A stretch of DNA of 64,000 nucleotides from Actinernus sp. WN-2022 (GCA_030867875.1 JAOWCC010001368.1:7735714-7799713), one strand, 5' to 3'. Positions 30,901-41,989 are shown, counted from the first letter of the stretch. Numbers and translations: made by a program. Notes: a model not told the origin generated them from the sequence alone.

Positions 30901-33778
30901 GTGATTTATTGCAAACATTGTGATTTATCCCACCATCTAGGGGAAGATGACCAGTAAAATATAGGAATTTCCCCCTCCCCACAGGGACACAAAATATTCA
31001 GGTTAATTTATAATTTTTGACAATGAATCAAGAACATTTGCACATAATTTTGCTTAATATATGGATGCATAATTTTGCTTACCAGTAATATAATTTTGCA
31101 TAATTTGATTGGCTTTTATATGATAATTAGGCATACTAGCCAATCAAATTACACGACCAGATCCTGTCCGCAAAACGTCATCAGTGTGGAATTTTCCGTC
31201 TCAAGACGCAGACGTCTTTAGATATTTAATTAATAAATTTTCTAAAGTTGTGACGCCATATAATATAAGGGGTTCGAGAACAAAATTACAATTGCCCCTC
31301 CCAAAAACAAACTATGGGAAAAAGCGTTTCGGCTACAAAGGAGCTTTTGTCTGGAATTCGTTACCTGAAGAGATACGACTTTCCAAATCAATAACTAATT
31401 TTAGAAATTATAAGCTGAACAAATTACCCCACTGCTTCTTTGATGCCCTGTAAATTGAGCATTTTATCCTTTTTATGTCATTTTATATTATAATATATTC
31501 TATATTCAAAATATTGTAATATTTTTATACACGGATTTTATGGAAAACAGTGTTGTAATAGACTGATAGAACGACCGTGTTTAAATAAAATTTACTTACT
31601 TACTTACTTACTAGACGTCTCTTTTGGGCAGGGGTGGATCCAGGGTAGTTTATGTGATTTCCGTAAACTACTCAACTTTTTTCAAACCTCTAAATTTTAG
31701 GTAGTTTATTACTAGGAGGGGTGGGGTGGGTGGGGTGGGTGGGGTATGAGTTGATTGGTCTGTCAGAGTAAACTACCCAAACCAAACCCTGGATCCACCC
31801 CTGTTGGGGGCCACATTTTGATTGTGGTTCCCGATGCGAGACGGCTGTATTCACAGGCTAAAGAATACTCAGCTATAATTATCTAGAATGCCAAGCAAGC
31901 ATGAAATAAGATGCAAATGGTTCAAGTCACAACCACCTTAATTAATAACCAGCAATCGCAATCACGAGATAGCTTAGTCCTGACCTGGCCTCTCTTGCGG
32001 CCGCTCCGTAGACTGGAGATAGCTTTGCATACCTTGGACATCTCTACCCATGCCACAGGGACTTCTAACTTAATACACAGTGTCAGATATATACCAATTA
32101 ATATTTTCTCATTTGATACAGATACTCTCAGAATCCCAATTTCTTCTTTCTTAATTCTAGCACGTGGTCTCGTCCCACGCAGAGACTAAGCCCACGTCCC
32201 ACGCCAAAAAAGGGTCTGTACGTGGCCCTATGCATCTTCTTGCTAAAAAAAATTGGAACTCTCTGTGCCCATTCTCCAGACTTCTTAATCCTTCCAAGCA
32301 ACATATGAGCAAGGTTGCATAAAATGAACACTTGGAGCTCAGAGTTAATAGTTGCTCAGCTTAGGTTGAAATATAACAAGGCAACTGTGAAAGAAGGAGA
32401 CGTTTATACAAAGTCCCCTGTATTCTCCGTGAGGTAAGGTTCAAAGATACATATCCCCATATTTCCCCGTCCTCTGGGAAAGATTCTTCAGCAAATCCCC
32501 CATAAGTCCCCATGATAATCATTGCCAGCCTGGGGTTCCTCGCCAGGGGATGGCTGCTGATAGGTGCATAAGTACACTTCTCTGCCTATCCTCTTTACTC
32601 CTCTCTTCTTTTAGGGAACATACATGTACAGTAGAGAATGTTTTATTTCGTCGCTAAACTTCTTGATTACATGTATTTATCTATTAAATGTTATGTCTTC
32701 TGGGAATTTGTATTCTGGCTACTTACAATGTATGGCACATTGACTAGTCTCGCTCTGCACGCTCCATATGCGAAAAATAGAGGTTTTTTTGTGCTGCGGT
32801 TTTGTGCATTCTCATCTTGTACATGACCCTCACAAGGCCAGGGATTATAATATGCATGTGTCTGTGTATAAATCATTCATATTCATGAATTCTTTGGCCC
32901 ATATAGTTTTCCAAAATGGCCCATCAAAGCCATGAAATATGAGTCAAGGGTAAAATCGTGATTTTGTTCAGCAGCCCTAAATCCCAGCAGTGTATTAAAC
33001 AAAACTTTGTTGATAGGTCGTAAATCTGTAGCGTAGTGATCAATCGTAAGTTAAGGATAAAAATCGTGATTATTTTGTTTAAAACTATTAACTTTTGTCT
33101 GAACTAGCTTTTTAAAACAAGAGAAAAAAATCATAGCATCTTGAAATTTCTTAAAAGATTGCACAATCCTGCACAATTTCCTGCACATTCGACCTTTTCC
33201 CCCACACAATTTAAAACCTGTACAATTTACCCCCAAAACCCTGCACAATTTTTTTTTTCCACAACCTGTCAGAAGTCCTGTTATATGGACAATTAAAATG
33301 TTCTGGGGAGTTTCATCGGGTTTTCTTTAATGTCTCTTCGTTGCAGTTGAGAAAATCTTAGAGAGTTTTAGATCGTATTTGGCTTTTTGTGCTTGGAATA
33401 TTCATTGCCCATTTAAGCTGTTTACATCTACCTCTGTGATTTTCACAAACCTGCCACCATCTTTGCAGTTCAAAAGACAGCAAATGTGATGTCATCAATA
33501 TTTTCACTAGTGAGGATATGGAAAATATGCCACTTGTTACCCGGATGTAGTCTTGTATGAGTTCTATGAGTGCTTTAATTATTTCTCAGTAAAACACTAT
33601 CGTCCATATAATAAATTTTAATACGAAATGATGAATCCATCAATTCGTATGACAATTCAATGTAACTTACATGTTTGGAGAAGGAGGAGTTTGGCCATCT
33701 TTGCTCTCCAGTCACAACATTGTAGTAGAATAGAATCTCCCCTGATTTGGCCTTTTTAGTACACCAGTCTGAAGCCAT
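24563..33778 (-). CDS. WW domain + ten C2H2 zinc fingers (two-exon gene model)
   Basis: Joined model: exon 33778-33671 then exon 27946-24563, giving 1163 residues. The donor CAT|GTAAGT and acceptor TTCTCAG|GAT are both phase 0. Seen: an N-terminal WW domain (D-W at 4-5, F-Y-Y-N, T-G-E, R-W-P), a long acidic/Ser-rich region, ten canonical C2H2 fingers at about 222, 276, 462, 822, 907, 980 and a C-terminal run of four at 1047-1157, plus one degenerate finger near 1015. Two linkers of the terminal run are TGEKP-like (D-E-K-P-F, G-Q-K-P-Y), typical of DNA binding. Inference: a sequence-specific nuclear DNA-binding protein with a Pro-motif-binding head. The WW exon could belong to another transcript, and the true 5' end is not established. 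No PR/SET, KRAB, BTB or ZAD domain was seen. Confidence 0.6.
25850..26520 (-). repeat. 249-bp in-frame tandem repeat (83 residues, about 2.7 copies)
   Basis: Units start at 25884, 26133 and 26382 and are very similar, so the duplication is recent. Each unit carries F-V-P-I-L-P-R-P, E-A-E-Q-P-V-K-S and S-E-Q-P-Q-E, but no zinc finger. Confidence 0.95.
28092..28372. repeat. Direct repeat of ~110 bp, two copies
   Basis: AATTGTATATTGTCATTA..ATCTAATATTATTGTAATGC at 28092-28205 recurs at 28260-28372 in the ZNF intron; it follows an AAT/AAC-rich stretch (27990-28100). Confidence 0.8.
28382..28525. mobile_element. Foldback element M9a
   Basis: The ends CAATTGAAGGGCTGTGTGC and its complement ..GCACACAGCCCTTCAATTG are perfect; the core is GAGAATTT/CTTAGAAAACAAAG. 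A sister element lies at 29584. Confidence 0.9.
28927..29610. mobile_element. M2 element interrupted by M7
   Basis: Left part 28927-29123 and right part from 29550 match the element at 9057-9324 (inverse orientation). The M7 insertion lies between them. Confidence 0.75.
29124..29549. mobile_element. Element M7, complete insertion with target duplication
   Basis: The termini TAGACTT and AAGTCTA are inverted. The flanks both read ACAACTACCA, which occurs once (ACGACCACAA-like) in the uninterrupted M2 copy. The right end has two copies of AAGTCCTTCGTAC followed by an inverted AAGGACTT. No coding capacity. Confidence 0.85.
29584..29712. mobile_element. Foldback element M9b
   Basis: The ends AGGGGTCCGTGCAAGAACAG and its complement are near-perfect. 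The core (TAAGTGACTT, TTGTTTTCTATGGGAGAATTT) is shared with M9a, but the termini are different. Confidence 0.85.
29735..29870. mobile_element. Palindromic MITE
   Basis: ATTACACAGTGGTGCAAAGA..GAAGTTTATC at the left and GATAAACTTCGTATCTTC..ACCACCGTGTAAT at the right are complementary. Confidence 0.85.
30362..30690 (+). mobile_element. Element M8, inverted and with a terminal palindrome
   Basis: It matches 22003-22273 in reverse. Its right part (30530-30690) folds on GGTAATTCCACGTTAAATTG/ CGATATCG. Confidence 0.85.
31218..31612 (+). mobile_element. 5'-truncated LINE (CR1/L2-like) reverse-transcriptase tail
   Basis: Encodes the conserved C-terminal end of non-LTR reverse transcriptase ORF2: G-Y-K-G-A-F-V-W-N-S-L-P-E-E-I-R, stop at 31453. 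A 3' UTR and an (ACTT)n tail at 31590-31612 follow. Both flanks read AGACGTCT (31210-31217 and 31613-31620), a target-site duplication. Confidence 0.85.
31625..31806. mobile_element. TIR MITE with GTGGATCCAGGG ends
   Basis: GCAGGGGTGGATCCAGGGTA at the left, CCTGGATCCACCCCTG at the right; GTAGTTTA/TAAACTAC repeats lie inside. Confidence 0.85.
31807..33250. other. Interior of the 3.4-kb element, no gene
   Basis: Short open frames only. TCCTGACCTGGCCTCTCTT at 31978 recurs from 7260-7450. Confidence 0.35.
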
Positions 33779-33787
33779 CTGCTGCCA
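33671..33787 (-). CDS. WW-domain exon
   Basis: The acceptor ATATACTCAG|TGG is at 33787 and the donor CAT|GTAAGT at 33671. An in-frame ATG at 33778 gives 36 codons: M-A-S-D-W-C-T-K-K-A-K-S-G-E-I-L-F-Y-Y-N, then V-V-T-G-E-Q-R-W-P. Both signature Trp, the Tyr-Tyr-Asn and the Pro are present, though the Pro follows the second Trp directly. WW domains bind Pro-rich or phospho-Ser-Pro ligands. Whether an upstream coding exon exists is open. Confidence 0.6.
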
Positions 33788-33799
33788 CTGAGTATATAT

Positions 33800-34560
33800 G
33801 TACATGTATTGAAAAACAACAGAATACCTCCATCAACTAGCTGTAGTACCGTACTAAAGGCCAACAAATTCCCATTTGTAAGAATTGAGAAAAAAATATT
33901 TATTCTGCTACGATTTACAAAATAAGTGCATATTGAATACTGATTATTTATTTTACATGTATCTACATGTACATTATTACATGTAAATCTTATTAGATGG
34001 TTTTTCAGGTAATACAAATACAATAACCTATTTGTGGCATCGAAATATGGCCTGATATTATTTTCATCTGCAGACATCTGATCTAAGAAGAGAACAATTC
34101 CCAAGAGCAAAGCTTGAGGGAAAAATTTAATGTGAGTTTCAATGATCAGATAATGTCCAAGGACAAATATCAGGGCATATATATTTTCGATGCTACAATC
34201 TACATTTTGGGTTGTTGTTATCATCCTTCAAATATTTCTTTGATGCATGCTTAAATGCTTACAAGGGGTGTATTTGCTGATATTTCCCACTCACAGAGAG
34301 AAAATAGTGGGTCACACAATGCATTTAACCAATAAAGCATGAGAGAAAATATTTGATTAGTTATAAGGGCTGATATTGTATGAGTTGCAAATGCATTTTT
34401 ACAAGCCCTGCAGGTTTACTAGCGGGTAATATGGTTTATTAATTAGCAGGTAATATGACAATCCAGTAGGTACAAATGTAATATGCTGGCATATGTCTAA
34501 TAAGTCATGGACCAAGTTATACTTTCCTGCTTTATGGACCAAGTGCAAAGCATGTGTCTA
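33800..34560. other. 5' flank of the WW/ZNF model
   Basis: AT-rich, with ACATGTA words. A minus-strand frame at 33712-34224 is not considered coding. The promoter should be here if 33778 is the true start. Confidence 0.3.
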
Positions 34561-34562
34561 TA

Positions 34563-35538
34563 GTAGCACGTAAAAGTAACATTTTACCATTTACAAAAAA
34601 GTCCTTCCAGACCAGTACAATATTCTTTGAAGTTGGATTACTTTATTCTTGCTATTTTGAATTATTTTTTAAGTATGTTTTCAGTTAAGAAGTTGAAAAT
34701 TGTAACAAATTAAATGATTATTGAAATTTACCTATTATTGAGGAAGGCATAAATGAAGGAAAGCATAAATTCATGGATTCCCAGACAGCAATGGAATTTA
34801 GCATAAATTCATGTGCTCCCTGAAGAAAGATCCAAATTATTGAGGTCTTGTTGAAAAGTCTGCATTTTTCTTCAATTTCTTTATTCAAAAGTAGCCAAAA
34901 TCTAAGGCTGGTATTAAAAAAAATTGTACTTGACAACCTTTACCCCTAAATATAGCAAAACACCATTTCTCCCTCGCTAGCACATTATAATTAAATGGGA
35001 AGGAAATGAGGATCCATAACTTACAGTACATGTATGGACCAAGCAAATGAGTTTTACAAACCTAGTGATATTTATTAGGCTCCAAAGTATACAAAACCAT
35101 CTTTGCTTCAATTGTTTGGTCAGTACAGGAAGTTATGGATTGCAAATAGACCAATCACAGCTCAGAAAGTTACCTAGCCATATTAAAAATGAATTTAATG
35201 CAATTTTAACATAAACAGGCTAGCAGGAGAAAATGCTTTTTCAACAAAAACTAAAGAATTTGGGTCTTTCTTCAGGGAGCACATAAATTTATGCTTTCCT
35301 TTGCCGTCTGGGAATCCATAAATTTATGCTTTCCTTCATCAGTGTGGGAATCCATAAATTTGTGCCTTCCTTGGTAATAGGTAAATTTCAATAATCATTT
35401 AATTTGTTACAATTTTCAACTTTCTAACTGAAAACATAAATATCAAACTAGTAAGAATAAAGGGAACCAACTTGAAGAATATTGTGATCTGGAAGGACTT
35501 TTTGGTAATTAATGGCAAAATGACACTTTTACCTGCTA
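34563..35538. mobile_element. TIR element with ~270-bp arms
   Basis: The left arm (34563-34832) and right arm (35266-35538) are inverted copies, with outer ends AGCACGTAAAAGTAACATTT / AAATGACACTTTTACCTGCT. Each arm contains the repeated motif ATAAATT(C/T)ATG..GCTTTCCTT. Confidence 0.85.
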
Positions 35539-36025
35539 GGCTGTTATAACTTTTAATCCATTATGCACTTATCAGCGGCCATCCCGGGGGATGATCCCGG
35601 GGAACCCCCAGGCAGTTGTACAATAATGTCAACCAATCCTCCATACCCAAGGGCAGGATTCTTTAACAAAAAGTTACCAATAATCCCTACCCTTGGTCAT
35701 TCATTCAGCAGCTTTAAGACAACACCTTGTCGCAATCTCCTTGTCACTAAGACTTTTATATATTTAACATTTTCTTTAGTAGCATTCTCTAGGATCCACT
35801 TTTTGGTGGCTTGACAATCATCATAGCCATGTTGCCACATGCTCGATGTGCTCTAGCTACTGGTTGTAGTTAGTGTAGGATGCAGGGTTTTCAATAGAAG
35901 CCGGCAGCCGGCGAATCTCGCCGGGTATTTTACATGAAATCGCCACCTACTTTGATTAAAAATTTCCCCAAAAATTAGATATTTGCACCAATGGCGCTCG
36001 ATGCTCGCCGCCTACTCTTCAAGTT

Positions 36026-36640
36026 TTGCCACTTACTTCAAATGTTATTGAAAACCCTGAGGATGCATCCATTGCCACATCAAATTCCCCTATCCCTTGG
36101 GAACCAATTTTGCAAGACATACATGTACGACAAATCAACTCTTTAGTAGCCAGTTTTTATCCCGGGACTAGAGTACTGGATGCTTTTTGTACCTTCCTTG
36201 AGGATAACTGTGGGGACCGACCCTTGGGATTTGCAAGGATTTGAAACAGATGAGTGTTGTCTTGCTTCCATCTCAGTACATTTTTCAGTTCCTACATGTA
36301 CTTTCTACAAGCCATCCTGCATTCACCCTCTGTTAAAGAAGGACCACTGGAATAAGAGGAAACCTGGTATCCAGGGGCGGGGCCCTCCCTTACCTACTTG
36401 CCCATACCAATATCAGATGTGCAGAATGAGACATGTGAAAAATCTAAACATTATCCCCAGGGACTGGGGAGTTTTTCATCATTTGTTCAGGATCTGTGTC
36501 AAATCCTCCACCATGTCCCGGGTGGGGGATGGGATCAAGATATGCCTCACTTCCTACGTACAAAGGAATCGATACGAGGCTCCGTGCAAAATGCTCAGTC
36601 GTTCGTGACAAACTACAGAAGTGTTGTAGCTCGGAAGTAG
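36026..36640 (+). pseudogene. Unrecognised coding-like stretch, probably broken
   Basis: Codon-like text continues across frames. 36026-36241 gives P-W-E-P-I-L-Q-D-I-H-V-R-Q-I-N and ends in a stop; 36398-36637 in another frame gives G-L-G-S-F-S-S-F-V-Q-D-L-C-Q-I-L and S-F-V-T-N-Y-R-S-V-V-A-R-K before TAG. The composition is protein-like rather than repeat-like. I do not recognise the family, and no complete splice model joins the two parts. It could be a retrotransposed or truncated gene copy, or a transposon ORF. Confidence 0.4.
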
Positions 36641-37770
36641 CCTATTGAATAGTCCATTAATACTATGCAAATAAGGTACAGTATGTTGTCCTAATTCCGG
36701 CCGGTCCTAATTCCAGCCACTTTGTCTTTGAAACTCGATTATTCTCCGTAAACTATAAATAAATAACAAACAACACAATACGATAAATTACTGATTAGTT
36801 TGCTTTCGTAAACTATTGTTGTGGGCCTCCTGTCGTCTTTTTAGGCGGGAAATCCAAGCTTTTGTAAAGGTAAGTTGAGTCTTAATTTCTTCAAGTGTGT
36901 CTTTTGACTGCACTTTGAATTTGGTAATAAAGCAACAGAAGTGTTTTCTCGCAAAGTAGTACATGTATGTGAAATGTTTGATTTTTGACATAGATGAAAC
37001 TCTAAAGATTACCTCATGCAGTTCTGGGTAGTATCGTCATGTACCGTTGAGATCCGTGGGGAATCACACCTCGCGCGCTCGGAGGGTTGTCGTACCGCTA
37101 TTATAGTATATATTTAAGCAATAACAGAACGAATATTTTATGAACTTGCTAATGAAAGTCGATATAAATCTGTTAAAAAAAACGATTGCAATCAGCGAAT
37201 TCTCTCGTGGTCTAATGGTTAGGGTTTGTGTTGGTTACAAAGTTACAAAGTACAACTTTAAAATCATAAATCCATGATGGGAAACGTAGGAATCGGCTAT
37301 TAAAAGCATAACGTGTTCGGATCGTAGCATAATTCGGTCACACAGCTTCGCTTTACTTCTGCTAACTCCATTCCACGGTAGTTTTCACTTCTTTGCTCTG
37401 CTTTAATAAGTTGATTTTTATGAACCCACATTTCTGGACACTTCTGTTGAGCTTTACTTCTGGTGCAGTGCCTTTCTTAAAGTTTATTTCACTTTCTGTG
37501 CTTATTACTCGGGCTGCCTGTGGCAGCGCCGAGTCTTAAAATGCAAGTCGTTATTATTATTATTTTTAATCAGTGTCAGACGGCTTCTACGCATGCGTTA
37601 AAGGTCAAATTCAAACCAATCAGATTGCACTGTGCTGGTCACGCAAACAAAGGTCAGGCGCGCTCAGATAAGAAAGTTCCAAGCTCAGACTAGGCGAGAC
37701 AAGGAGATATCAATTTCAAATAGTCATTGTCAGAAATCTATTCCATCGTGGGCAATTATGCCAACACACA

Positions 37771-38340
37771 GTCGCTAAACTGTACGAAATCTCCAAGAAT
37801 AAATCCCTAATGTCCAAACTAACGGGGAAAACTGAAAGAGGAAATCCTTGTGAGAAATCGACGTACATATGAAGCTATATAAGTTATCATCGACTATATG
37901 GGAGTCAAACATCGAGCTACTATGAAACTGCTTGTGACAGTTTGTTTACGCACTTTCATGACAAACGAACGTTTCTACTTTCGACACAACGGTCGCTAAA
38001 CTGTACGAAATCTCCAAGGATATATCCCTAATGTCCAAACTAAAGGGAAAAACTGAAAGAGGAAATCATTGTGACCAATCGACATAAATATGAAGCTCCA
38101 GAAGTAATTATTGAATACATGAGAACCCATAGAGAAAACCGATAATAATGAACACGGTATTAGTTTCACCGACATTTGTGGCGTAACTGAACTCGCACTA
38201 CAGCATAGCTTGAAATACTGTACGAAAACTCCCGTTTAAAAATTTCCTGATGCCGAAAGGACCGTAGCATTTAAACAAGATATCCTTCTGACCAATCGAC
38301 ATACATATTAAGCTGTGAAAGTATGTTTCCATTCCATAAC
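37771..38340 (+). repeat. ~220-bp direct repeat, three copies
   Basis: GTCGCTAAACTGTACGAAAT starts at 37771 and 37992; a diverged third copy starts near 38213. Each unit continues through CTGAAAGAGGAAAT and AATCGACATA. It lies inside the 3.8-kb element. Confidence 0.85.
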
Positions 38341-39074
38341 AGCCGATAGTGCAAACTAGTAAACTGCCACTAGTAAATTGACCTTGCGAGTACTGAACTT
38401 TCTAGCGTCAAATGCATGTGTTACGTTTCCAAACTTTAGGACAAGAAATCTTCCATAGAATGTTCTATTTTATTTACAGCTGAGAACTGTATTATTAAAC
38501 ATAAGAAATAAAACAATGGTGCCATTTGAAGAATTATATCATGTCAAAAGTGCAAACGAAGAAATATATATCTACGGATGCGAGCAGCTCGATCGTTTCA
38601 CTTTGGTCAAACTCGGACTGTTTACGACTGGAACCTGCAGTTTTATCGGACCTGCAGACTAAATTGTAAACGTGTGGCCGTGTTCAGGCTAGTAAATCTA
38701 GCTAGCTAACCACAGGAGGTAGCGAGCTTCTTTAGTCTGAACAGTTTTTCTGCTCTGGTGATTAGCTAGCTAGTGGTCGGTGGAATACTTTGAAGTTCCA
38801 GGCTACCTAGCGAGGTAGCTTGAATAGAATCTAGCGCGCTAAAAGCCCATCGATGACAACTACCGGGTGTATTGTACGTCAATTGAGCCATCATGGATAA
38901 CGAGGATCGCCAAACACCAGTCAGTAGCAGTTTTTCGCACAGTTTTAATATTTTGGTTGAAATTTCAATTGAGCACTTTGGCGGTCAATTATTTGCGATT
39001 ACGAAACACTTGCGCCAAGGGCAGTTATAGACCAAATTTGTATCTTTTAGAGAGGGTCTGAATGGGGGGGGTCT

Positions 39075-39285
39075 ACATGTCAGTTGTCAGTTAAAATGTT
39101 GGCCATTTGTCAGTTGTCAGTTAGCCCTAGTTAATCATTACTAGAGAAAATTTACAATGTTTGACCCACAAAAACCAAATTGGTCAGTTGTCAGTTATTT
39201 TTCGGTTGTCAGTTGTCAGTAAAAAAATCGTCATTTGTCAGTTGTCAGTTATTTTTAAGGCTGTTTGTCAGTAGTCAGTTAACCC
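39075..39285 (+). repeat. Irregular GTCAGTTGTCAGTT repeat
   Basis: The 14-bp word GTCAGTTGTCAGTT or its 7-bp half GTCAGTT recurs at least a dozen times with unequal spacers. Confidence 0.85.
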
Positions 39286-41269
39286 CATTCATGCCCTCTT
39301 TAGAGATAGAAACAAACCAGAAGAGGGAAAAACAAAAAGTAAAACCTACTAAGTTACTAGGTCTGAACAGTACTAATTTATTAACTAGCTGCAAGTTGCT
39401 GACAGATATCTCAAGACTCTAGCTAGCTGCACGATAGTAGTCTGAACATACATACACACATGAATAAGTAGTGTTTTCAATAAAAGATCAACTACTTTAA
39501 TTTACATACGAGAAAACAAAAATATTAAATTACATACATGTATATATATACTAGGGGAGCAGAGAATGAAAGTCACCGCGCTACCGGCCACTCCTAAAGA
39601 CTGCTAATAATTCTTCCCTTTGGTTATTACTAAGAGGATTTCAAATGAAAGTGTATTTCATCTTCAATCTCATGTGGCCCGAGTGAAAGCCCAGATGGGC
39701 TCTTGTATTCGATGAGTAAATTGCGATATTCGCCGTGTTTGTTTGTATTCTGTACGATGCGTGTCACCTGTAACGATCCCAAGCGCCTTTGCGAGACCAC
39801 CCTCGCCCCAATCCCCTACTCTTTTCCAAAGTGGCCAATTACGGAGTGCAACTTCAATTAAAAGTCCGCCTGTATTTTCATTTGGTGTGGCTAATTTCGG
39901 CATGGCGGTATGGTTTCTAATTTTGGAGCCCATACTAAACTGTAAACAATCGTTTTTATCGTGTTTATTGCCGTACTCTCGTTACACTGAGGGTCATAGA
40001 AACAGGTGGGCATATCTGAAATCAAAGTGACTGCGAACCATTTGATGAGCGATTGAGCGAACAAGTCAGCAGTTGTCATCGTGGGCGCAGTTGTTGTAAT
40101 ACAGGGATCCTGATTCATATTTTTTCATCTCAAATACCTTGACAAGCAGCCACAGGAGTTTCTAGTTGAAATAAGCCAAGAATATATCGCAAAAACGTCA
40201 AGTACACATCTTTATTCTTATCGGCCGGAATTAGGGCAACCCTACCGGAATTAGGGCAACATATTTGAACAATATTTTTAAAAATAACTTGGTTAAATCG
40301 TGAAGAAAAACGAATCAAAACTTTGCAATAGGGTTAATGAAGGAATAAGCTAATCTCGTGGGAAATTACCTGATCGATGCTTTTATTCTAAGGTGGGTTG
40401 TAATGATAAATGCAAAAACCGGCCGGAATTAGGGCAACATACTGTAATTGGAGTGGTGTCGTAAAATCTACACATGCACCCGTTCGTCGATGCCTCATCG
40501 ATGAAATAGTGGAAAACAAAAATACAAGGATGGCAATTCATAAACGACGCCCTTTCAGCTTTCTCAAGTCACCGATCGTACTCTCGTAAGAATTACAACC
40601 GAAACGTGACCTTGCCATAAAAGTAAAGCTAAACAGGCTAATCAGTAGTGTGAAGAAATCATAAGAAGTGAAGAATTACTTACCAGGTTGACGGAAACTG
40701 AGAGATCCAATCCAAAGCGAAGGCTCACGATCTTCGTACAAAAAAAGCCATTAATCCATCGTTTATAGCCTCGTCTTGAAACTGAGTTAAATATTAATTG
40801 GGTTACCTGTGTCTGTCAAGTGCAGTGCGTGACGCAGTCGGCTTTGATAAAGAACCGTCGTTGTTCCCACCATATCGGATAGATTTTTCTCGATTTTTGT
40901 GGCGGCACAAATAATTATCCGCATACTATGCACCTTATTTCATATGTCTGGTAACTAATGGTATCAGACCGTGGCCAGTTGTACCAAATATCGCAAAATT
41001 GGAGCCGGTCAATAACGGAACACGACAGTGCGGTACGACAGAAACTCTGTCATAAGGAAATTAACGTTATTTTCCGCCATCGACTGTAGATTTTTCACTT
41101 CCTGTGACAAGCTGGGTCAACTGGCCTCGCTTTGATGCCTATGAATAAGGTCAAAGGTCAGTACGGTTATATATATTTTCTCTCTTAGTGAAATATAAGA
41201 CGAGTAGCGAACCAGCTAGTGTCCACTCGGCCTTTTGCATCATGCATCAGTCAACTGAAAAAGATGGAG

Positions 41270-41435
41270 AGTTTAGGGGTTCAAAGACGGTTGACGGTTA
41301 TTTAAAACAAAACACCTAGACAATTAAAGTACAGGTTTGACGGTTAAAATTACAGGTTTGACGACGGTTAAATGGTTAGATATAGGCCTGATGGTAAAAC
41401 ATTCTTTATTTTGACGGTTGACGGTTAATTATAAA
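41270..41435 (+). repeat. Irregular GACGGTT repeat
   Basis: GACGGTT and GACGGTTGACGGTTA recur about nine times. It resembles the GTCAGTT array in style but not in sequence. Confidence 0.75.
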
Positions 41436-41579
41436 TTTTAAGGCATTATTTGATGGCCGAAAGGTCGGCTACAAAAGCTTGAACTATTTTAAATAATAAT
41501 AATAATATATAATAATAATTATATAAATATGGGATTAATCAGTGGCATATCCATGAGGTGGCTCTCGTCTACTCTTCAC

Positions 41580-41806
41580 TGACTACGATTTTACATCCTT
41601 ATCCGAGAAGACGAACCTAATCTCGTACCCAGATCCCACGCCATGTTTTCCTATCCAAAGAAGTGGTGACCGTGAGTAGAATGGGAGATCTGGGTACGAG
41701 ATTAGGTCTAACCATTTGCAGCTCGATCGTGAACTTGATCGTGAACGAGGCAGTTGGTCCGGCCGGGGTATGAACCGTCGACCTCCGCACAACAGACGCC
41801 ATGATT
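41580..41806 (-). mobile_element. SINE S1 copy with a nested palindrome
   Basis: ACTACGATTTTACATCCTTA and GTTGGTCCGGCCGGGGT match the copy at 7605. The block 41618-41706 (CCTAATCTCGTACCCAGATC and its complement) is extra and folds on itself. Confidence 0.8.
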
Positions 41807-41989
41807 TTATACAAAGTCAAGGGGACGGGCATTGCTGGAATTGACTGGTGCATTAACAAGAATAAAAGCGCCTGGGAATAGCCTCTCAAACTCAGGGTAA
41901 GCGTGAACAGGCACGGGGTAAGTCAGTACAAAAACGTGGGGTAGCGAGCCAGTAACATGGCAGGTTGTTACTGCGGTCCGACCCTCCTC

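Larger units (their letters stand above)
30825..32569. mobile_element. Possible TIR element with TGCACCTATCAG ends
   Basis: TGCACCTATCAGTGGCCATC at 30825 and GATGGCTGCTGATAGGTGCA ending at 32569 are inverted. Related ends occur at 35563 and 56247. The LINE fragment at 31218 lies inside. Confidence 0.45.
29879..33280. mobile_element. 3.4-kb TIR transposon-like element in the ZNF intron
   Basis: The termini CAGGGCTTCTGACAGG (29879) and CCTGTCAGAAGTCCTG (33280) are inverted, and both flanks read TTATAT. Subterminal TGCACAATT words are repeated at both ends. No transposase was recognised; most of the interior is other inserted repeats, so it is non-autonomous. Confidence 0.75.
36677..40446. mobile_element. 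3.8-kb TIR transposon-like element
   Basis: TACAGTATGTTGTCCTAATT at 36677 and AATTAGGGCAACATACTGTA ending at 40446 are inverted, with CCGGCCGG just inside. Two extra copies of CCGGAATTAGGGCAAC lie at 40224-40260. Weak minus-strand frames at 36788-36991 and 39770-39933 may be remnants of its own gene, but no transposase was identified. Confidence 0.7.

Noticed and set aside
37200..37230. tRNA-Glu-like start (TGGTCTAATGGTTAGG)
   Set aside because: Only a 5' third is tRNA-like; there is no T-arm or 3' stem. It is probably a fragment.
39770..39933. Coding exon of the zinc-finger gene (minus strand, ends at a GTGACA donor in phase 1)
   Set aside because: It could splice in phase to TTCAG|AC in the WW exon, but it lies inside the 3.8-kb transposon-like element, has no recognised domain and would need a weak acceptor.
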